DNA of 64,000 bases, taken from the NCBI RefSeq assembly GCF_964340395.1, contig NC_135550.1, positions 7,608,101 to 7,672,100 of the forward strand. Reading direction: 5' to 3'. Source of the stretch: Glandiceps talaboti. Taxonomy: Eukaryota > Hemichordata > Enteropneusta > Spengelidae. Made by a program: the position numbers and the translations under genes. Shown piece by piece: positions 27,320 to 42,300 of this stretch (positions are counted from its first letter, which is position 1; every line of letters begins with the position of its first letter). A model generated the notes under the pieces. The model had not been told where the DNA came from, ran no database searches, and saw nothing but the letters and a program-made list of their open reading frames with translations.

Positions 27320-30300
27320 GGTGGTGGTGGTGATAATGGTGGTGTTGGTGGTGGTGGTGTTGGTGACAATGTGTGACAAGTTGTGACAACAACAACGATG
27401 ATAACTGTGATGTTGATAACTGTAATGATGGTAATTGTGATGATGATGGTGGTGATGGTGATGATGATGATTTTGATATAATCACTCCACGACAAACATT
27501 TTTGTCTGTTTGAAATGTAACCAAACTGCTCAGTGAATTCGGCGATGTGAGTTTATAATAAGAATTGATATAGAACTAGTTAACTGGTATCATAAATGAA
27601 AAATGATACTTTGAGTCAAAATTCATATTAAATATGGATTTTCTGTAGGGAACACAATTGTGTCAAGTCCAAACTTTGTAGGATGCCAATGTCAGCTGAT
27701 GTGTAGAAGGAAACCTAGTTCCAATGTCACTAATAGTTTTGTAACAACTATATCAAAGACAACTCATATCATTAAAACCTCCACAAAATAACTCCCTTTC
27801 TAAGTAATATACATGTGTATAAGCTTTTGTCGGCGATATAAATGACTGGAACTTTTATTGATGACAGCCACTCAAATTTATTCTATAGACATATTCCGGT
27901 TGTAAAAAAAATAAAGGTCCACTCAACACAAGGATCTTCTGTACTCCAGTTGGCACCGTGCCAAGTTTTCAACAGAAGTTACCTGATGTGTCGGTCGCAT
28001 CAAGCTATGATAAAATTGCTGTAATAGAAGGTATTGTTCTGACAACAGTGGTATCCGAGGCGTATTTAGGCCAGTTCTATCTACACTCGTGATATACTCC
28101 CTGGCTGTGATTTCAGTCTTGTAGCTGCTGGACAATAGTACATTGTGGGCATCTATGACAGATCAATGGTGGGCCTTATTCTGTGGGAGTCACAATACTA
28201 GCATTGTTAGGGGAGCCCGTCGACAGCCAAGTCACTGTGTTAGACGATGTCCCGTAATGTGAATGACTGAACAGCCAACTGGACAGGTTATAGGCACTGT
28301 GTAAATATTGATATACTATTGTACTTTTCATTCATTTACTTAAAAGTTTGTTTTATTATTTGGCTATTGATATTTCATCTGTAGTAACGCAGAGACTTGA
28401 GTAGAATTAGAATGGCTTGAATATTTCTTTTAATACATGATACTGGCTATTACTATCAAAATGTTTTGAAATTTTTTTTTTGTCCGACGGCTTTAGGGTT
28501 GATAAGTTATAGACATGAGTTGATAAGTTGTAGACATGGGTTGATAAGTTGTAGACAGAGGTTGATAAGTTGTAGACAGAGGTTGATAAGTTATAGACAG
28601 GGGTTGATAAGTTATGGATCTGGGTTGATAAGTTGTAGACATGGGTTGATATAGCAAAGTAGAAGTGGATTGCAAAGACTTGTCTCCAGTGTTTATATGG
28701 TAACTGACATTTACAATAGTCCTAGCAAAGAATTAGGTTGTAAAGACCGTCTGTGGTGTTTCTTATTGTAACCTCTTTGCCTAGTTTTTACAATACATTT
28801 AGGTATTAAATGTTAATTAAATTAATCAGTAATTGGTTTATTTGCATGTCAAGGCCTCCAAGTTCATGTGCAAAAGGGAGCTACATGTCAGTGCTAATAA
28901 GTGAACTCTACATATTATCAGTTATTAGAAACTTGACAGACAACTACATTGTCTATCAGTTAGTCAGTATCGCAACTACCTGTTGGAGTGTACTAAGAAC
29001 ATTGTTTGTTTCTCTCTTTGATCCTAAAGTGGCTGGTTGTCAGAGTCCTAAATTAAACCATACACAAAGCATGATACAGAGAAAGATTTGATCACCATTC
29101 ATGTGAATTCAAATGGAAAATGTGCCCCAACAACTGCCGTATTGTCTATGGAATGTTTTTGCGCCCCAAGAGATATCAAGGCCAACTGATGCTTTTGACA
29201 ACCAGATAACAGCAAGAGACAGACATGTATGTACAAAACATGGCCAGCTTTCTTATATAAAACTTAAAAGGCCCTTGGCGACGTAGTGATGACCAATTAC
29301 GATTGATTTGCAAACTATTAAACTCTGACTCCTATACATATGCAAAGTATTGGATAGACATTTTTATGATAGAATGTGGAGAGAGGCGGCTATGTTCTGT
29401 ATTGTTATTCGGCATATACAGGTCACTAACAACCACTACGCGTACGTACTGTAAAAGTACATGTATGCATCAATGGTGGCTTGCTATCATTGTACGGGTA
29501 GGATATATATACCGAATTGTTTTAACAGGATTGCTCAAACCTACAAATTTTCATCTTCAAGTTTTCTTCTCAGAAGAATGATCATTAAAGTGTGTGATTA
29601 GTTTACTGAGAATTTTGTTTTGATAACAATAGTAAATGTCGAACAGTCGAGAAGTTCAGTCCAGACAAAAATATCGATTGTGTTGAAACCAGTAAATATG
29701 CACTGTCTACATCTCATTGTTAAGACTTTCAAACAAATTGAAACACTGGCACACAATAAAGTCTTAAAAAGTCGTGCGATTACAATTGTCTATTGTTGGT
29801 TTCCATGGTGATTTGCTGACGAAACATAACTGAAAAAGAGCCGTTGTCTTGTTCTTTTGATGTTGGGTTTACATGTAATGACGGTACCACCAGTGTGCGA
29901 TGTTTCAGCACTGCCGTAGTAAATGAGTACAGAAAAAAAAGGAGTGCTTGACTTTCTGAGTAGTTTCACACCTTCGCAGACTTCTCGAGGAGAATTTGTT
30001 CAAATTTTACACAACGGGTAAAATGGGAAACGTGTGTGAAGCTAAAGCTTGTGAGCTACAAGTAGAACATAGATACGATATAAGAGAACTGAATTGATCA
30101 AAAATTCCAACCAGACTTAAATGTATTGCCAGGAAAAAGCTGAGTTGAAACTTGTTCCTCAGTCAGTGTTTAGTTCTATGGACACGCATTGTCTCACAGA
30201 AGTCAGCCATGTAATAGCAGAACATAAAAATGTAATGCTTGTTTGTTTTATTTGAACAGTAATAAGCACTTAGGAGTCCTTATACTTTCAAAGTAAGACA

Positions 30301-33300
30301 CACAGAGTTTACTTAATTACATATTTTTTATTGATTTTTGAAAGAAATTGTTCAATTTATTGGTGTCGCCAAACAACAGACTGCTTAGTAATAATACATG
30401 ATGAATATTATTTATGCTCTAAACTTTGTTGGAAATTCTCTTGTGTTCTTTGTGACATGAGCTTTCTTGAATCTTTTGTAGTATATATGCATACAAATAA
30501 AAGTGTATTGTGTAACAAATAGTTTCTTCTCTTTAAGTGAACCCTAATCATACAGTAAAGCCCTTTTAAAGTATCCGTAAAAATGTCAGCCCCCTTTTCA
30601 GATTCAGAGACGGCAGTGACTGATGAGAAAAAAAGTCAAGGTAGTATGGCGTCTGTGCTTGGATGACTGCGTTTTACAGGCTTGACATGGCTGATCTGGT
30701 ATTGTGCAAAGTTTCTCACCATTTTGTGGAAGTAAAATGCTTTTGTTAATTGCGAACTGTGAATGAAGAATGATGGTGTTGTTGTTGTTACTGACTTCTC
30801 AGTGTGTTCCATATATTACCTGCAAAATTAGTCTCACACTCACAGTACTTTATCTCATCAAACTATTTGTATGTATCTTATCCAATTCTGATTTTCTCAC
30901 TCGTAACACTTTAGTTGTGAGAATGCTAGATTAAGGGACAATGTGAAAACACGTTTTCAAACCTGATGCTTACACTGTCCTGTTGTGTATGAAGTCAGAT
31001 CCTTGTTAACTGGAGTCTCTCCAGGCACCCAAATGCTATCTGTCTGCTAGGAATGTTGTCATGCACATGTCAAGCTTAATAGTTATAGGTCTTTTAGAAC
31101 AGATAGCTTTCTTCATTGTCGTTAATCATTGAAGCCAATTTTTTGATAGAAAATATTTTATCAGATGAAATTGTGTATAGGATATGGGAGTTGTTGTTAT
31201 GGATGTTTGATAAAAATGTCAAGCTGCAGAAATCTATGTCAGTCAGAAGTGTTCTATATAAAACATATAAATCTCCCAGCCACCTGTGATAAATAAACTC
31301 GTCCAGTTGCTTTGATACAAGTAGAGTGCTGTTATCTAAATGATTTTATGCAGATATTGACATACAAAACATGTTTCAGAAGTGACAATAATGAGGGTAA
31401 GAAACTGAAAATTTTGTTCAAACTACTCGTTTGACCATTTATGGTAAGGATAACCAAGCAAACCATGGAGTTACTGGTCACACACAATCAAAATTGTAAT
31501 GTAAAGGGGAACTAGACCAACCTCCTAAACTTCAGGGTTTTTTTTTTGTTTTTTTTAAAACAATGTTATCTATACAGATGTAGTTTTTTTTTTTTTTTAT
31601 AGCAACAAACATTTTTTTGGAATGTAATCAATCAATAAATGTGAATAGAATTTGAAGGTAAGTGTTACTGTTGATGTTTAGGAATTTTCACTGTGTCATG
31701 TTTTTGTGAAATGATCAACTGTAACCTGAAAGGCAAGTTCCCCCCTTAGATCATTGTATAGGGTAATCATTCCATAACCACTATATCCTGTACAGTGTGG
31801 TTTCACCTTTAATCAACCATGAATGAAAACCTTGTGTGGGGGAACTTCCTGGATGGTACAATAGTGCGGTGCACTTCAAAAAGGAAGAAGATCTTCATTT
31901 CTTTTGATGTTCTACAGGAAAAAGAAAATGTTGGCACACTGTCATATTGTGTGCGCTAGCTGAGACTGTTGGTTATGATATGTATACCTGTTGTTTGTCA
32001 CTCTATGGTACAAGTGTGTGGGCCAGAAATGGCTGTAAACCACACTTCACAATACCTTATAAGAATTACTGATACGGGTCGTATTGATACGGGTCGGCCA
32101 TAATTTATCTTAAAATCTGTTTCAAGGAGACTTGTTCACAATTTCCTGTCTAAAAAGGATCAGGGAAGTACAACTTCTTTACATGAAAGTTTTTGATATG
32201 TTTGCCCTACTTTAGGAATGACCTCGTACTGTGTCTATGCTTTCATCAGCATGCATTATAACTAAGAAATTAAGGTGACTATAGTTTGACCAACCTACAT
32301 GTATCACCATTTAAACATTGGTCACTTTCGTTACATTCCAAGGCAGTCAGAAAATTTTGACAAATCTGAACTGACACCCTCATACTTTCTGCGTTTTATG
32401 ACCAACCTCCTAAACTTTTATGGTTTTTTTTAACAATGTTATCTATACAGGTATAGTTCTTTGTAGCAAGGAGCTTTTTTTGTAATGTAATCAAGCAGTA
32501 AATGTGAATAGAATTTGAATATAAGTGGTTATCTGTGTCATATGGACTTTAAGGTTTCTTGCTCATTTAAAATCAACAGAGGATTTTTCGCCCACTTGAG
32601 ATTGCTTTGCAAAACTGTAAACTGTGGTATGGGGGGAAAAAGACAAGATATACACCTGTAGTGAATGAACTCAGAAACAGCTTGAAGCTTTTGCAGTTAG
32701 TGTTATCACCAAAATGTGAAACAGTTGTCTGGCAGAGCTATAGCCTATGGTTTGATCCCAATCAAAAGAATAATCCTAGCGTATCCCTGTGAGTCTAATG
32801 GTAACTTGGCACTACTATGAGAACCTGGGAATGAATCCATGCCCTGTTAAAGCTTCATTGCTTCATTTAGAAGGCATTGAGTGTTATTTGACAAAAAATT
32901 GATGGCTTGTTAGTTTTGTGCTCTGTTGAAAACACCATGTTGCTGATTATGCATAACCCATTTGGACAGAGATGTCCACTTTCTGAATCGCAGAGTAGTT
33001 TTCATTACCCCCATGTTATCCGAGAATTTACTACTTTGTACACCCAAACAACATGTCGAAAACACGGCCTTGGGTACTAAGCTTTTTTGAGAGCAAAGAT
33101 CACAGCATTTTAAAGGGAATAACATGTACCAGCACCAGAATGGTATCGTATATCACTTAATACATGATGTGCTAAAAGTGGTCTGACCCTTTTTTTTTTT
33201 AAATCAGGAACATTCATTTATATAGCAGGTAGTGACCTAATTCTCTAGGTAAACTATGTAAATCACAAAGGCTTAGTGTTAAAGTATACCACACAGTATT

Positions 33301-36300
33301 TAATAGTTATCCTGATAACATCAAATGGTCATTTGGTACACACTCTCGTCAAGGTAACTTGTATGTTCCGGCAGCACATAGTGCTACTGCTGTAGTAAGA
33401 AGACCAAGTTATGTTTTCAGAGTCAAGCTAAGTACAGGTTAGACCAATCTATTCCTCGTGTGATCAAATATGCAAAATGATTTGTTTTTTCCATTTCTAA
33501 GGAAATTTTTGAGATCCAAGCTTTTGAAAAACAGTGTGAATATGAATTTGTGAAGTTTATGTTGTGTTCACATATGATATGTATACAAACCAGGTTTTCT
33601 ATCCCGGGTTCTCACATTAGTGTTATCTCATCAGTGGAGCCATGTGGATTATTCTTTTGTTGTGAGTCAACTTTTTTCTATAGCTCTTCCAGACAATTGT
33701 ATTTCACACCTACATTTAAATCTGAGTCCCAGGTGGGCCTTTAAAGGTCCTTCTCTCCATGTGTAATTTGTTTGTATATATTTATGCATACAAGTTTGAA
33801 CAGCTAAGGGTTAACCTTAGCATCCTAAGGATGTAAATTCTACCAATAGCATATACATTCTGTAGGTATTCAGACAAAAGCTGTTTTTGTATACATGTAA
33901 AGCTCTTGTGTCAGGATAGTAAATTTACCCTTTCGATGTTCTTAAGTTTTCTGTATTATTCCCAACCGTCCATTTAACCCTGCTAATGATCCACAGATTT
34001 TACTTGACACAACCGAGTGATGTGAATTGTTGATGTGACTGAGTGATATTGGTACTTGAATAGGTTTTACTGGGCAGGACTGTACGCACTTACAGTTACA
34101 TGCACTCTACTGGGCAGGAGTGACCTCTACTCTAAATTCAAACATATTATATCATTATACATATATATATATATTGTAAGTTGTACATGTATACAATATC
34201 AAATACCATTTCTAATAATTATTATTATTGTCAAATGTCCAAAGTGTATTAAATAAACCTAGCAACACAACTGGTATGCAATATGGAGCTCTAAACAAAA
34301 GCACTTGTACAATATGATATGTATGCCTTAAGTAGGTTGCTATATTTTATCAAGTGACATAACAAGGTGTGCTCTGTGCCTTTAGTACCTTTCTGAGGTA
34401 CTACGTGTGATGCTGCATGACTTCCTGAGGAGTAATTTATTGACTTGTCACACTCAAGGCATTGCACTTAAGTGAGTGGGTTGAAAGTTTTGTTTTTCCC
34501 TTTGTACCTTTAGACATTGATGAGAATGACAAGTGGTAGAAGTATGTGTACAGATTACGTACATCAAGTGTTAAACTTGAAAACCCTTTTCCCTGCCCTC
34601 ACTTTCGTATATCAGCACTTCAAATTTTGCAATACCGATTGGAATAGGTAGTATGTTGGGTGGTATGCACTACAATGCTATCTATTGTTTTGTCTGTTTT
34701 CACAAAGTTGACACCCATCTCTGAAGTAGTCTAGTCCTGAGAGATAACATTGTCAGACTGATAGCAGACTCTGAATTGTCTGCAGTTTAGCCAGTATAGG
34801 GCACACATGGTGAGTTCAGGGTCTTTATCTCAATTTGCTAATGGAGATACCTTGATTGACTGTTTTGTACACAGTGTGTGTGCTTCACACAGCTCACTTT
34901 ATCTAAAATAGATCAAATCCTATCTCTTAATATTCAACACTAAGTTGTGTATTGAAGAGAATACAAAAGTACAGCTTTAAGTGGAGGTAACAGATGATTT
35001 GTTAGTCAGGATAGCTGTCAAACAATCTAATTTTTTGTTCAATTTTAAAATTTTCTGTCATACATTTAATTCATTTACTGTGTTATGTCTGCATTTTGTA
35101 TACAGTTGTATGATTTATATTGTTGTCATTATAAAGCCCTCCTTTGTAGTTCTGTTGATTGTATTCATTTGATTGTCAAATTTAAATTCTTATCACAACA
35201 CGTAGTCACACTAAAGCATAGTCAGGGGAGGAGCTTTGCCAACACTTATTTTACTGTGGTGCTTGAGGGTTTACTTTCCAAGGTCATGGAAGTATGATTC
35301 TGCTGTATTTTGCAAATAATTAAAACAGAAGTTAAGTGCAATAGCTATCCATCTATCAATTATTAATGTGTAATATTTTGAAAAATGATGAAAATTGCCT
35401 GATAAATCAATTTTTTGTTGTTGTGACATGTCGATTTTTGAATCGTGCATATAATTGAATCCTGGATTTTGACACTAGAACTGCAACCCACAAAAAAGAC
35501 ACACCAATGCTTTTGCTTGCTCAGGGGATGGGCAGGTTCCATGCAAAGGCTTAGAATTGTAATTAATATCAGTAACTTAATTATTGAAGCATAAACATCA
35601 CATGAGCCAGGCTTTAATCCCCATTGGATGATGTGGATGTTATAAAAAAGATTATCTTCAAAGATTCAGGAGTCACAGAGGGACAACAATTTGACTGTAA
35701 CTTTTCTATAGCTCTTCAAGTAACACCATAGATTTCCTAATATGAATAGTTCTGTTAAATCGTGTAATAATTTTTTTTATGTATCAGTATTGGGGAGAAC
35801 AAAAATCAATTCTACCATGATAAACCATAAACATAGTAGCAAATAATTTTTACTACTCATACAGGTACAGTGAAGAAATTTCTTTCAAAACTTCATTAAG
35901 CCAATAATGATGGGAGATATATTTTGTAGGAACATTTTTTGACCAGGTTTATAAGTTGATATGGTCCGGGGAACCACAAACACTTCGCCACTATGGTTAT
36001 TCTTAATTGTGGCATGATTGAAACGTTTTCTAGAAAATGCTCAACTTTGGATGTTCACCTTGTCCGTCTCCTGTACCATTTATAAAATAGCGGAACTATT
36101 GTGACCACTAGGTCACTTGTAAGTTATGTCATTCCCTCATCTGATTACAGAAAGTTTAGACTAAGGTAAAGGAAAGAGTAAGTAAAGGAAATAAAATGCT
36201 GACTTGCTATTATCATCACATACCCTCCCCATGATATGTGGTACTATAGTATCTTAAAACAATCTCTGTATTTCCGCAACAGTCTAAACATCAACCAGAC

Positions 36301-39300
36301 TGTCCCATATTTATAAGAAAAGGCGCTTTATCTTTCTCAAGTCAAGTAGAACTTATTAATAAAACTGGTGTTCACTAGACCACCATAGTTTTACATAACG
36401 TAATGAGCCATTCTGATTTCAATTATTTCTGGTATAAGTACGTCACGCATGGCAATAACATAGCCCCTGTTTGTATAATTACATGCTGTGTTTAAAGTTT
36501 CAGACCATGTGTTCCCACCCTTTGAGTGATAAAAATATATGTAATGGTACTCTTACCTGATTTATTTCTCTTCCTGTTGATGTTCTGCATTATTGTGTTT
36601 GTTAGTTTTCGGTGTTAACTAGACTATGAATTGTACTGTACCAACTAGTCCGTAGCAATGATCACGTGCCATGCTTGTATCACTCTCTATCACTCTCTAA
36701 TCTGGACCAGGCTGCTGAAATAGGAGATTTAGATGTCTATGTTTTTATAACCACAGATTTAACATTAAATACAGACTTTGTTTCAAGCCACCACTACTTA
36801 TAGGGAGGAGGGGGGATGACTGATTTGAAGGAGAATTGTTGAAATGATTGCCCTACAAAAATATTTACACCCGCAATTTCTAAGTCTGGAAGTGGTTTTC
36901 CTCCACTTGTGATGAACAGTTTGGAAGTTTTTATCGGATCATTCCGAGTTGTTGTCAGCTGAGATGACTGGCGAGGAATGTTAAGTACATGAAGAGGGGA
37001 GAGTAAAACATCACTTTGCGTAATACTTGCAGTGTTTTTGTAGTCAAGAGAAAAACTCTGTCATTGTGATCGTTAGACTAGACTTCTGTGCTTTACCGAG
37101 AGTGCATTAAGTGCTTTCCTTCAGTAATAGTTATTGATGCCAAAGATTTGGGTCTAAGCTGTTGTACTCATGAACAGTCTGCGATGAACACAGAATATCC
37201 CTCTGTTAGTCACTTTGTTCAGTGTGTATATTTAATAGTTTCAATATTGTCTCTTTGTCCTTATTTCAGACACTGAGTTCACATTAACTGACATCAGTAC
37301 ATCTATAGCAGCACTGAAAACTCATCAATGTTTCCAGCCTCCAAGCAGTCATAAAAACACCACCAGTAGCAGAGACCCCAACTACCCACCGTCCTGGCCA
37401 CCTAGAGGGTCTCAAAGAAGTAAACAACATTTGAAGAATTCAAGAAGGAAAGTCGCCGCTTCGCCAAGGATCCGTACAAGACAGAAAAAAGAAAATCAAA
37501 TTGAAGAGCAAAACAGTTCAGATACAGACGACAACATGGCAAGTTTCTTTCAACAGAAGAGATCCCATAGTTTTCCAATGCTAAGTCATATTAACAGTGA
37601 GGGACACATGGAAACGTATGGAAGTCATGCATATTATAAAAATCAAATGACTTCAAGCGGCCAGGATACGTCTATGTTTATGAGATCAGCACCAACAAGA
37701 CCATTGAACATTGATATAAAAGATGGGAAAGTGACAACAGACATTACAAGTCCCGTTGATTTGTGTCTTGTGTTACTTTCACTACTAGAGAAACTTAGCA
37801 GTAGTGAAATCACCAGCTCTTCAAGTAGGAACAGTGTAGCTATTAGTATGATTCCACAGTTGATCAGACTGTCAACGTTACTCAATAAGTTTCCTGGCTG
37901 TAAAGGAGAAGGTAAACCGGATGATACCCATGATGTTGAGATGGAGTTTGCTGAGGGCTGGGAAGAGGATACAGTCACAGTACTACAGCGTGTAATCCTA
38001 CGCATCATACTTAAACTTTGTGCAATAACCTGTCTTCACCAAAATGGCTGCTCTGCGTTGTCAAACAATGGAACACTGACGTCGATACTGGAACTTGCTA
38101 TTGACATTAACAATAAATTGAAGTTATCAGTGTCAGAAAAAAATGACAGGCCACTCATAGAAGGGGTAGAAGATGATCACAGACTTGGTCATTTACATAG
38201 AAAAGTATCTGATTCATTTTTGAGTCATTCAAGCTACCTTCAAACCCCGTTTGGTATCGATCAGAAACTTTCTTTCGTCTGTGAAGTTTTACAGGGACTT
38301 CTGCTGTTGATCAGCTCTATCATGCAAAACTTGCCCGTCAATCTTACGTTCATGTCTCAGACTTTACATTTACTTCATGAGTTTTCTTCAAGCCAGGGTT
38401 ATACGCTGTACACCACAGCAATACGTGAATTAGAATGTACTCTTGAAAAGTTGAAAAGTACAGACAGAGAGTATCATCAGGTTAGGGATTTTATTTCAGC
38501 TCTTATCTCCAACCTGACGAAAGTGATGAGTGCTGTCAAGAAAGCTAAAGTTGAATACATTCATATTATGACATGTTTGAAGCGCAAACACAGGAAGTGT
38601 GAGTTTAGTCGTTTCATGCACCACCATCACAATGTTTGTGGATTGTCATGTTTAGCGTATGAAGAAACCAGTCACTCAATGTACGATAGTCTTGGCAGTT
38701 TTGATGCCCCAGGTTTCGTGACTGCTGCCTGTGCCGAAAAATGCTGCATTGCCGCAGCTGCTGAAGTTCTTCTCCGAGTGTTTGAGAACAGCAGTTGTAA
38801 ATTCACCCAGCTGACAATATTATCCAACCTTGAAATGACAGGAATCTGTTGTTGCATGAAGCCAGACAGTATTATTTCTCCATTGCTGAGTAAACTGAGT
38901 GAGAGACCTGTTGCTGTCCGGAGTTATGTCTTCAACTTCATCAACAAGGCCATATTGGAGCAACTGGGAGGCGGTGTCAATATTCCAACCATTGGAAATG
39001 AAGCATGCAACATCTGTTCAGACATTGAGCTACAAAGCAACAGGAATTCCCTGATAGGTTCTTCGACTGAGTTGGTGATTGGTTCATACCCAGATAATCT
39101 AGATAGTGCCATTGGTAGCGATGCCAGCACCCATGATGAAGAACAACACACCAAATGGCGAGTTCTCTCAAAGTACAAAGATCTACTCTTATCAGATGAT
39201 GAGAACATTAGCGTTCCTGTTGCTAAGCACCTACTTAATCTTGTGAGCCATGGCAACTCCATCATCAAGAAGGTACTCTTCCTCCAGGTCTTCTTGCCAT

Positions 39301-42300
39301 CTTTTGAAGTTACTAAGGCGACCACACTTGGTGAGAATAGTCAGAGGCGACCATCAGGCAAGGAATTGATGTCGATGGCAGTTTTGGAACACTGCTTCAA
39401 TGCTCTACCTCCTCTTCTGACATCACCATCAGCTCAGGAACTGTTCCTGAATCATGGAGGACTGCGACAACTCCTTCAGCTGCTCCATCATGACAGCACA
39501 AGGTCGTCTGTGTTGAGAGTCTTTGAGGTTCTTATTATGGCAGAAGACCAAAGACAAGGATCAACTAAGAAAGCAGATCCCTACACGGGAGAATTTCTTG
39601 AGAATAGCGATGGCAGATCATTTGATGCATCAACTACTAGCAGCTATGGTGATACTGGAATAAGCAGCATCAGCAGTACGAACAGTCTGGCTAATTTTGG
39701 TGTCATCAATGCGTTTCTGGATATCATCACTGATGTCATCTCCTGCTACAGTGCAGTACATGATAATCTCGAATCTGCACCATCAGAAGAAATCACCGAC
39801 AAAGAAGAAAGTGTGTCTAGTGCTACCACCACTGAAACTCTGGAGTTTGTAAATTCTGGAGAAAGTAGCTCATTATTCAATCCTAGTTTCTCAGAGAGAA
39901 AGATCAGTACGCACTCTCTTCCTAGTCAGCTTAGCAGTAATAATGAGAAAAAGATAGGGGGCTCACTTGCAGTTGAACTAGCTAATAGAAAACTTACCGC
40001 ATCACCACTACTGAAAGCTGTACCGCTAGATGTATCATTCGATAAAACCAACCTGCCCACCTTTGAGCCGTCATCAACAGACTCCACCCTTACTCTGAGG
40101 GCTGGCTACGATAACAGAAATGTCATTCTGAATTTGAGTGATCCAGAACTGCAAATCGCTGCCGATGTCTGGAGATCTTGTAAGAATCTGTATCGACATA
40201 GTCTGGTGTTTAAAGAACACTTTTTGGATCACAATGGATTGTCTCTTAGTCAGAGTTTGTTAAAGGATGCAGTGGATGCACTGAATGTTTACAAAGTGAA
40301 AACCTCAGAAAGCAGTAGCGATTTGCAGGCAACACCCAAGAGATGTCAACGAAGTGGTGAATCTGGGAAAGACAGACTCAGTTATTTGCTGTCGTTGTTG
40401 GAATGTCTGCTGGCTATATGTTTGGACTGTGCAGCTATTTCAAAACACTGTGTACTGATACAGGTAAGTGAAGAGTGCATTTTCAGAGTGATTGAATTTA
40501 AAAAATAGTCAGCTGTCTTCAATTGGATTCTCCCATCATAGTTAGTAATATTTGGAATATACATAAAAAGCATGGAACCTTAATTTGCTTCACCATAGAC
40601 TTTCGTATAGGGTCTATGGCTTCACTGATGATTACAGACATACTCTAGTGAAGTTTTCTTTCTTTGAAAGTTATAGAGTATATGTAAGTTGTAGTATGTA
40701 GATTTGCCATTGGCACAACGGATGACGACAATTACAAACCATTATTACATCTTTATTGCAGACATTGTCAGTTGAGTCCGAGTTAGCCAATATCAAATCT
40801 CCATTGCTAGAGACTGGTTTGATGAAATCATCCCATGGTCAGGAACTGTGTGATGCCTTGATACAGAGTGCTATTCTTCAGCGAGCCGATCCTTTGGACA
40901 TCACTCGTACTGCAAAGACACCACAGGTAAAGTACATAAGTCTACTACACTCCTGCTGATCACACATCCCCTATTGTTCTCCTCATACAACAAAGTAACA
41001 GGTGTACTCCCTTGAGAAGGTGAGAAATTCATAGTTCAACCATGGATCAGTGAATGTGCTAATGGTATTATAATCAAAACGGTCACTCGACTTCAGGGGC
41101 AATCACCTTTAGTTTATAAATATCTGAGATCCCACCTAGAATAGGACAAGGTACACTTCCTCTCCAGAGATGGTGCTCACCAAGTCATGTTGCAATACTT
41201 TCAATGCTATGTTTGCTTTACAAAAGTGAAAGCGCTCAGAGTTAACGTTTTGTAGAATCAAGTCTTTCGAACTTTGCACTTTTAATATCCAGCTGAAACA
41301 TGATATGAAAGAATGGAAATATTTTAAAAGTGAATTAATTTCTGTGTTTTGTTGTGAGTGGGTGCTAAATTGATCATTATAATATTAAGTTTATTGTTTT
41401 TACTTTTATTTACTAGTCTTCAAAGTTGAGTGTGCACTTTGCCCCATTGGGTTCTGACAACCAGATAGATGGGAGTGACACACAGAGCGACACACAGAGT
41501 GACGGATGTGTTACAGAAGGAGGATATGATGCCGATAGTGAACAAGAAATTGACGATAAGCGGAAAGGTAAGATCTAGCATTAGAGTGTGTATTTATTGG
41601 TTTTAGAGGCAAAAACTTGTCCTTGGACTAATAAAGATGATAATGCAAGTATGTAGGTAAGGGTTCCTCAAACCTCAAATTGGGGAATGCAGACTGAGAT
41701 GCCCAGTTTCCCCAAGACCCTACAGCATACTACAACTCAGTGTAGACCTGACCTGACCTGACCTGACCTGACCTGACCTGACCTGTATTTTGTACTTTTC
41801 ACTAAGTTGACCAATACATCAGACTGTAGCACAGAATGAACATGTATCGTACTACTGCTCACTGCAGGCAAACTAGAACATGTGTAGTAATAATTTTGTC
41901 CCTCTGAACTGACTTCACATCCCAGCATATAATGTCAGATGTCAATTTTGTATTTTTAACCATCTATGTGCATTTTTACCGATAAATGCAGGAAGAGAAA
42001 GACCCATTTCTGTAAACGGTTCAGGTACAGAGGAAGAGTCACCGCAAACTTTGCTACTTCATCCACCTATGTGTAAACTAGTCCTAGAACTCCTAGCTGC
42101 CAATGTTGACGTTGACTACACTGATGTCACATGTTATGGATTGCAACAATTGATTGCCATAGCAACTACATGTCAAACTCATAGCACAGCATTATATTAT
42201 GATGGTTTGGCTACAAGTCTGCTAGACGTGTTCAGTGAATATCTAACCTCAAGTAGTAAAGATTATCAAGGTAAGTTATTCAATTCTACCCCCATCTGTG

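Larger units (their letters stand above)
30641..37269. other. Intron 4, mostly non-coding unique sequence
   Basis: 6.6 kb without a recognised exon apart from the diverged duplicate pair listed separately. It ends in the exon 5 acceptor, preceded by TTGTCTCTTTGTCCTTATTTCAG. Confidence 0.5.

Noticed and set aside
26732-27386. Long open stretches on both strands through the trinucleotide region
   Set aside because: They encode Asp/Val, Asn/Thr, Gln/His or Leu/Met homopolymers because of the microsatellite. No domain or splice context supports a gene.
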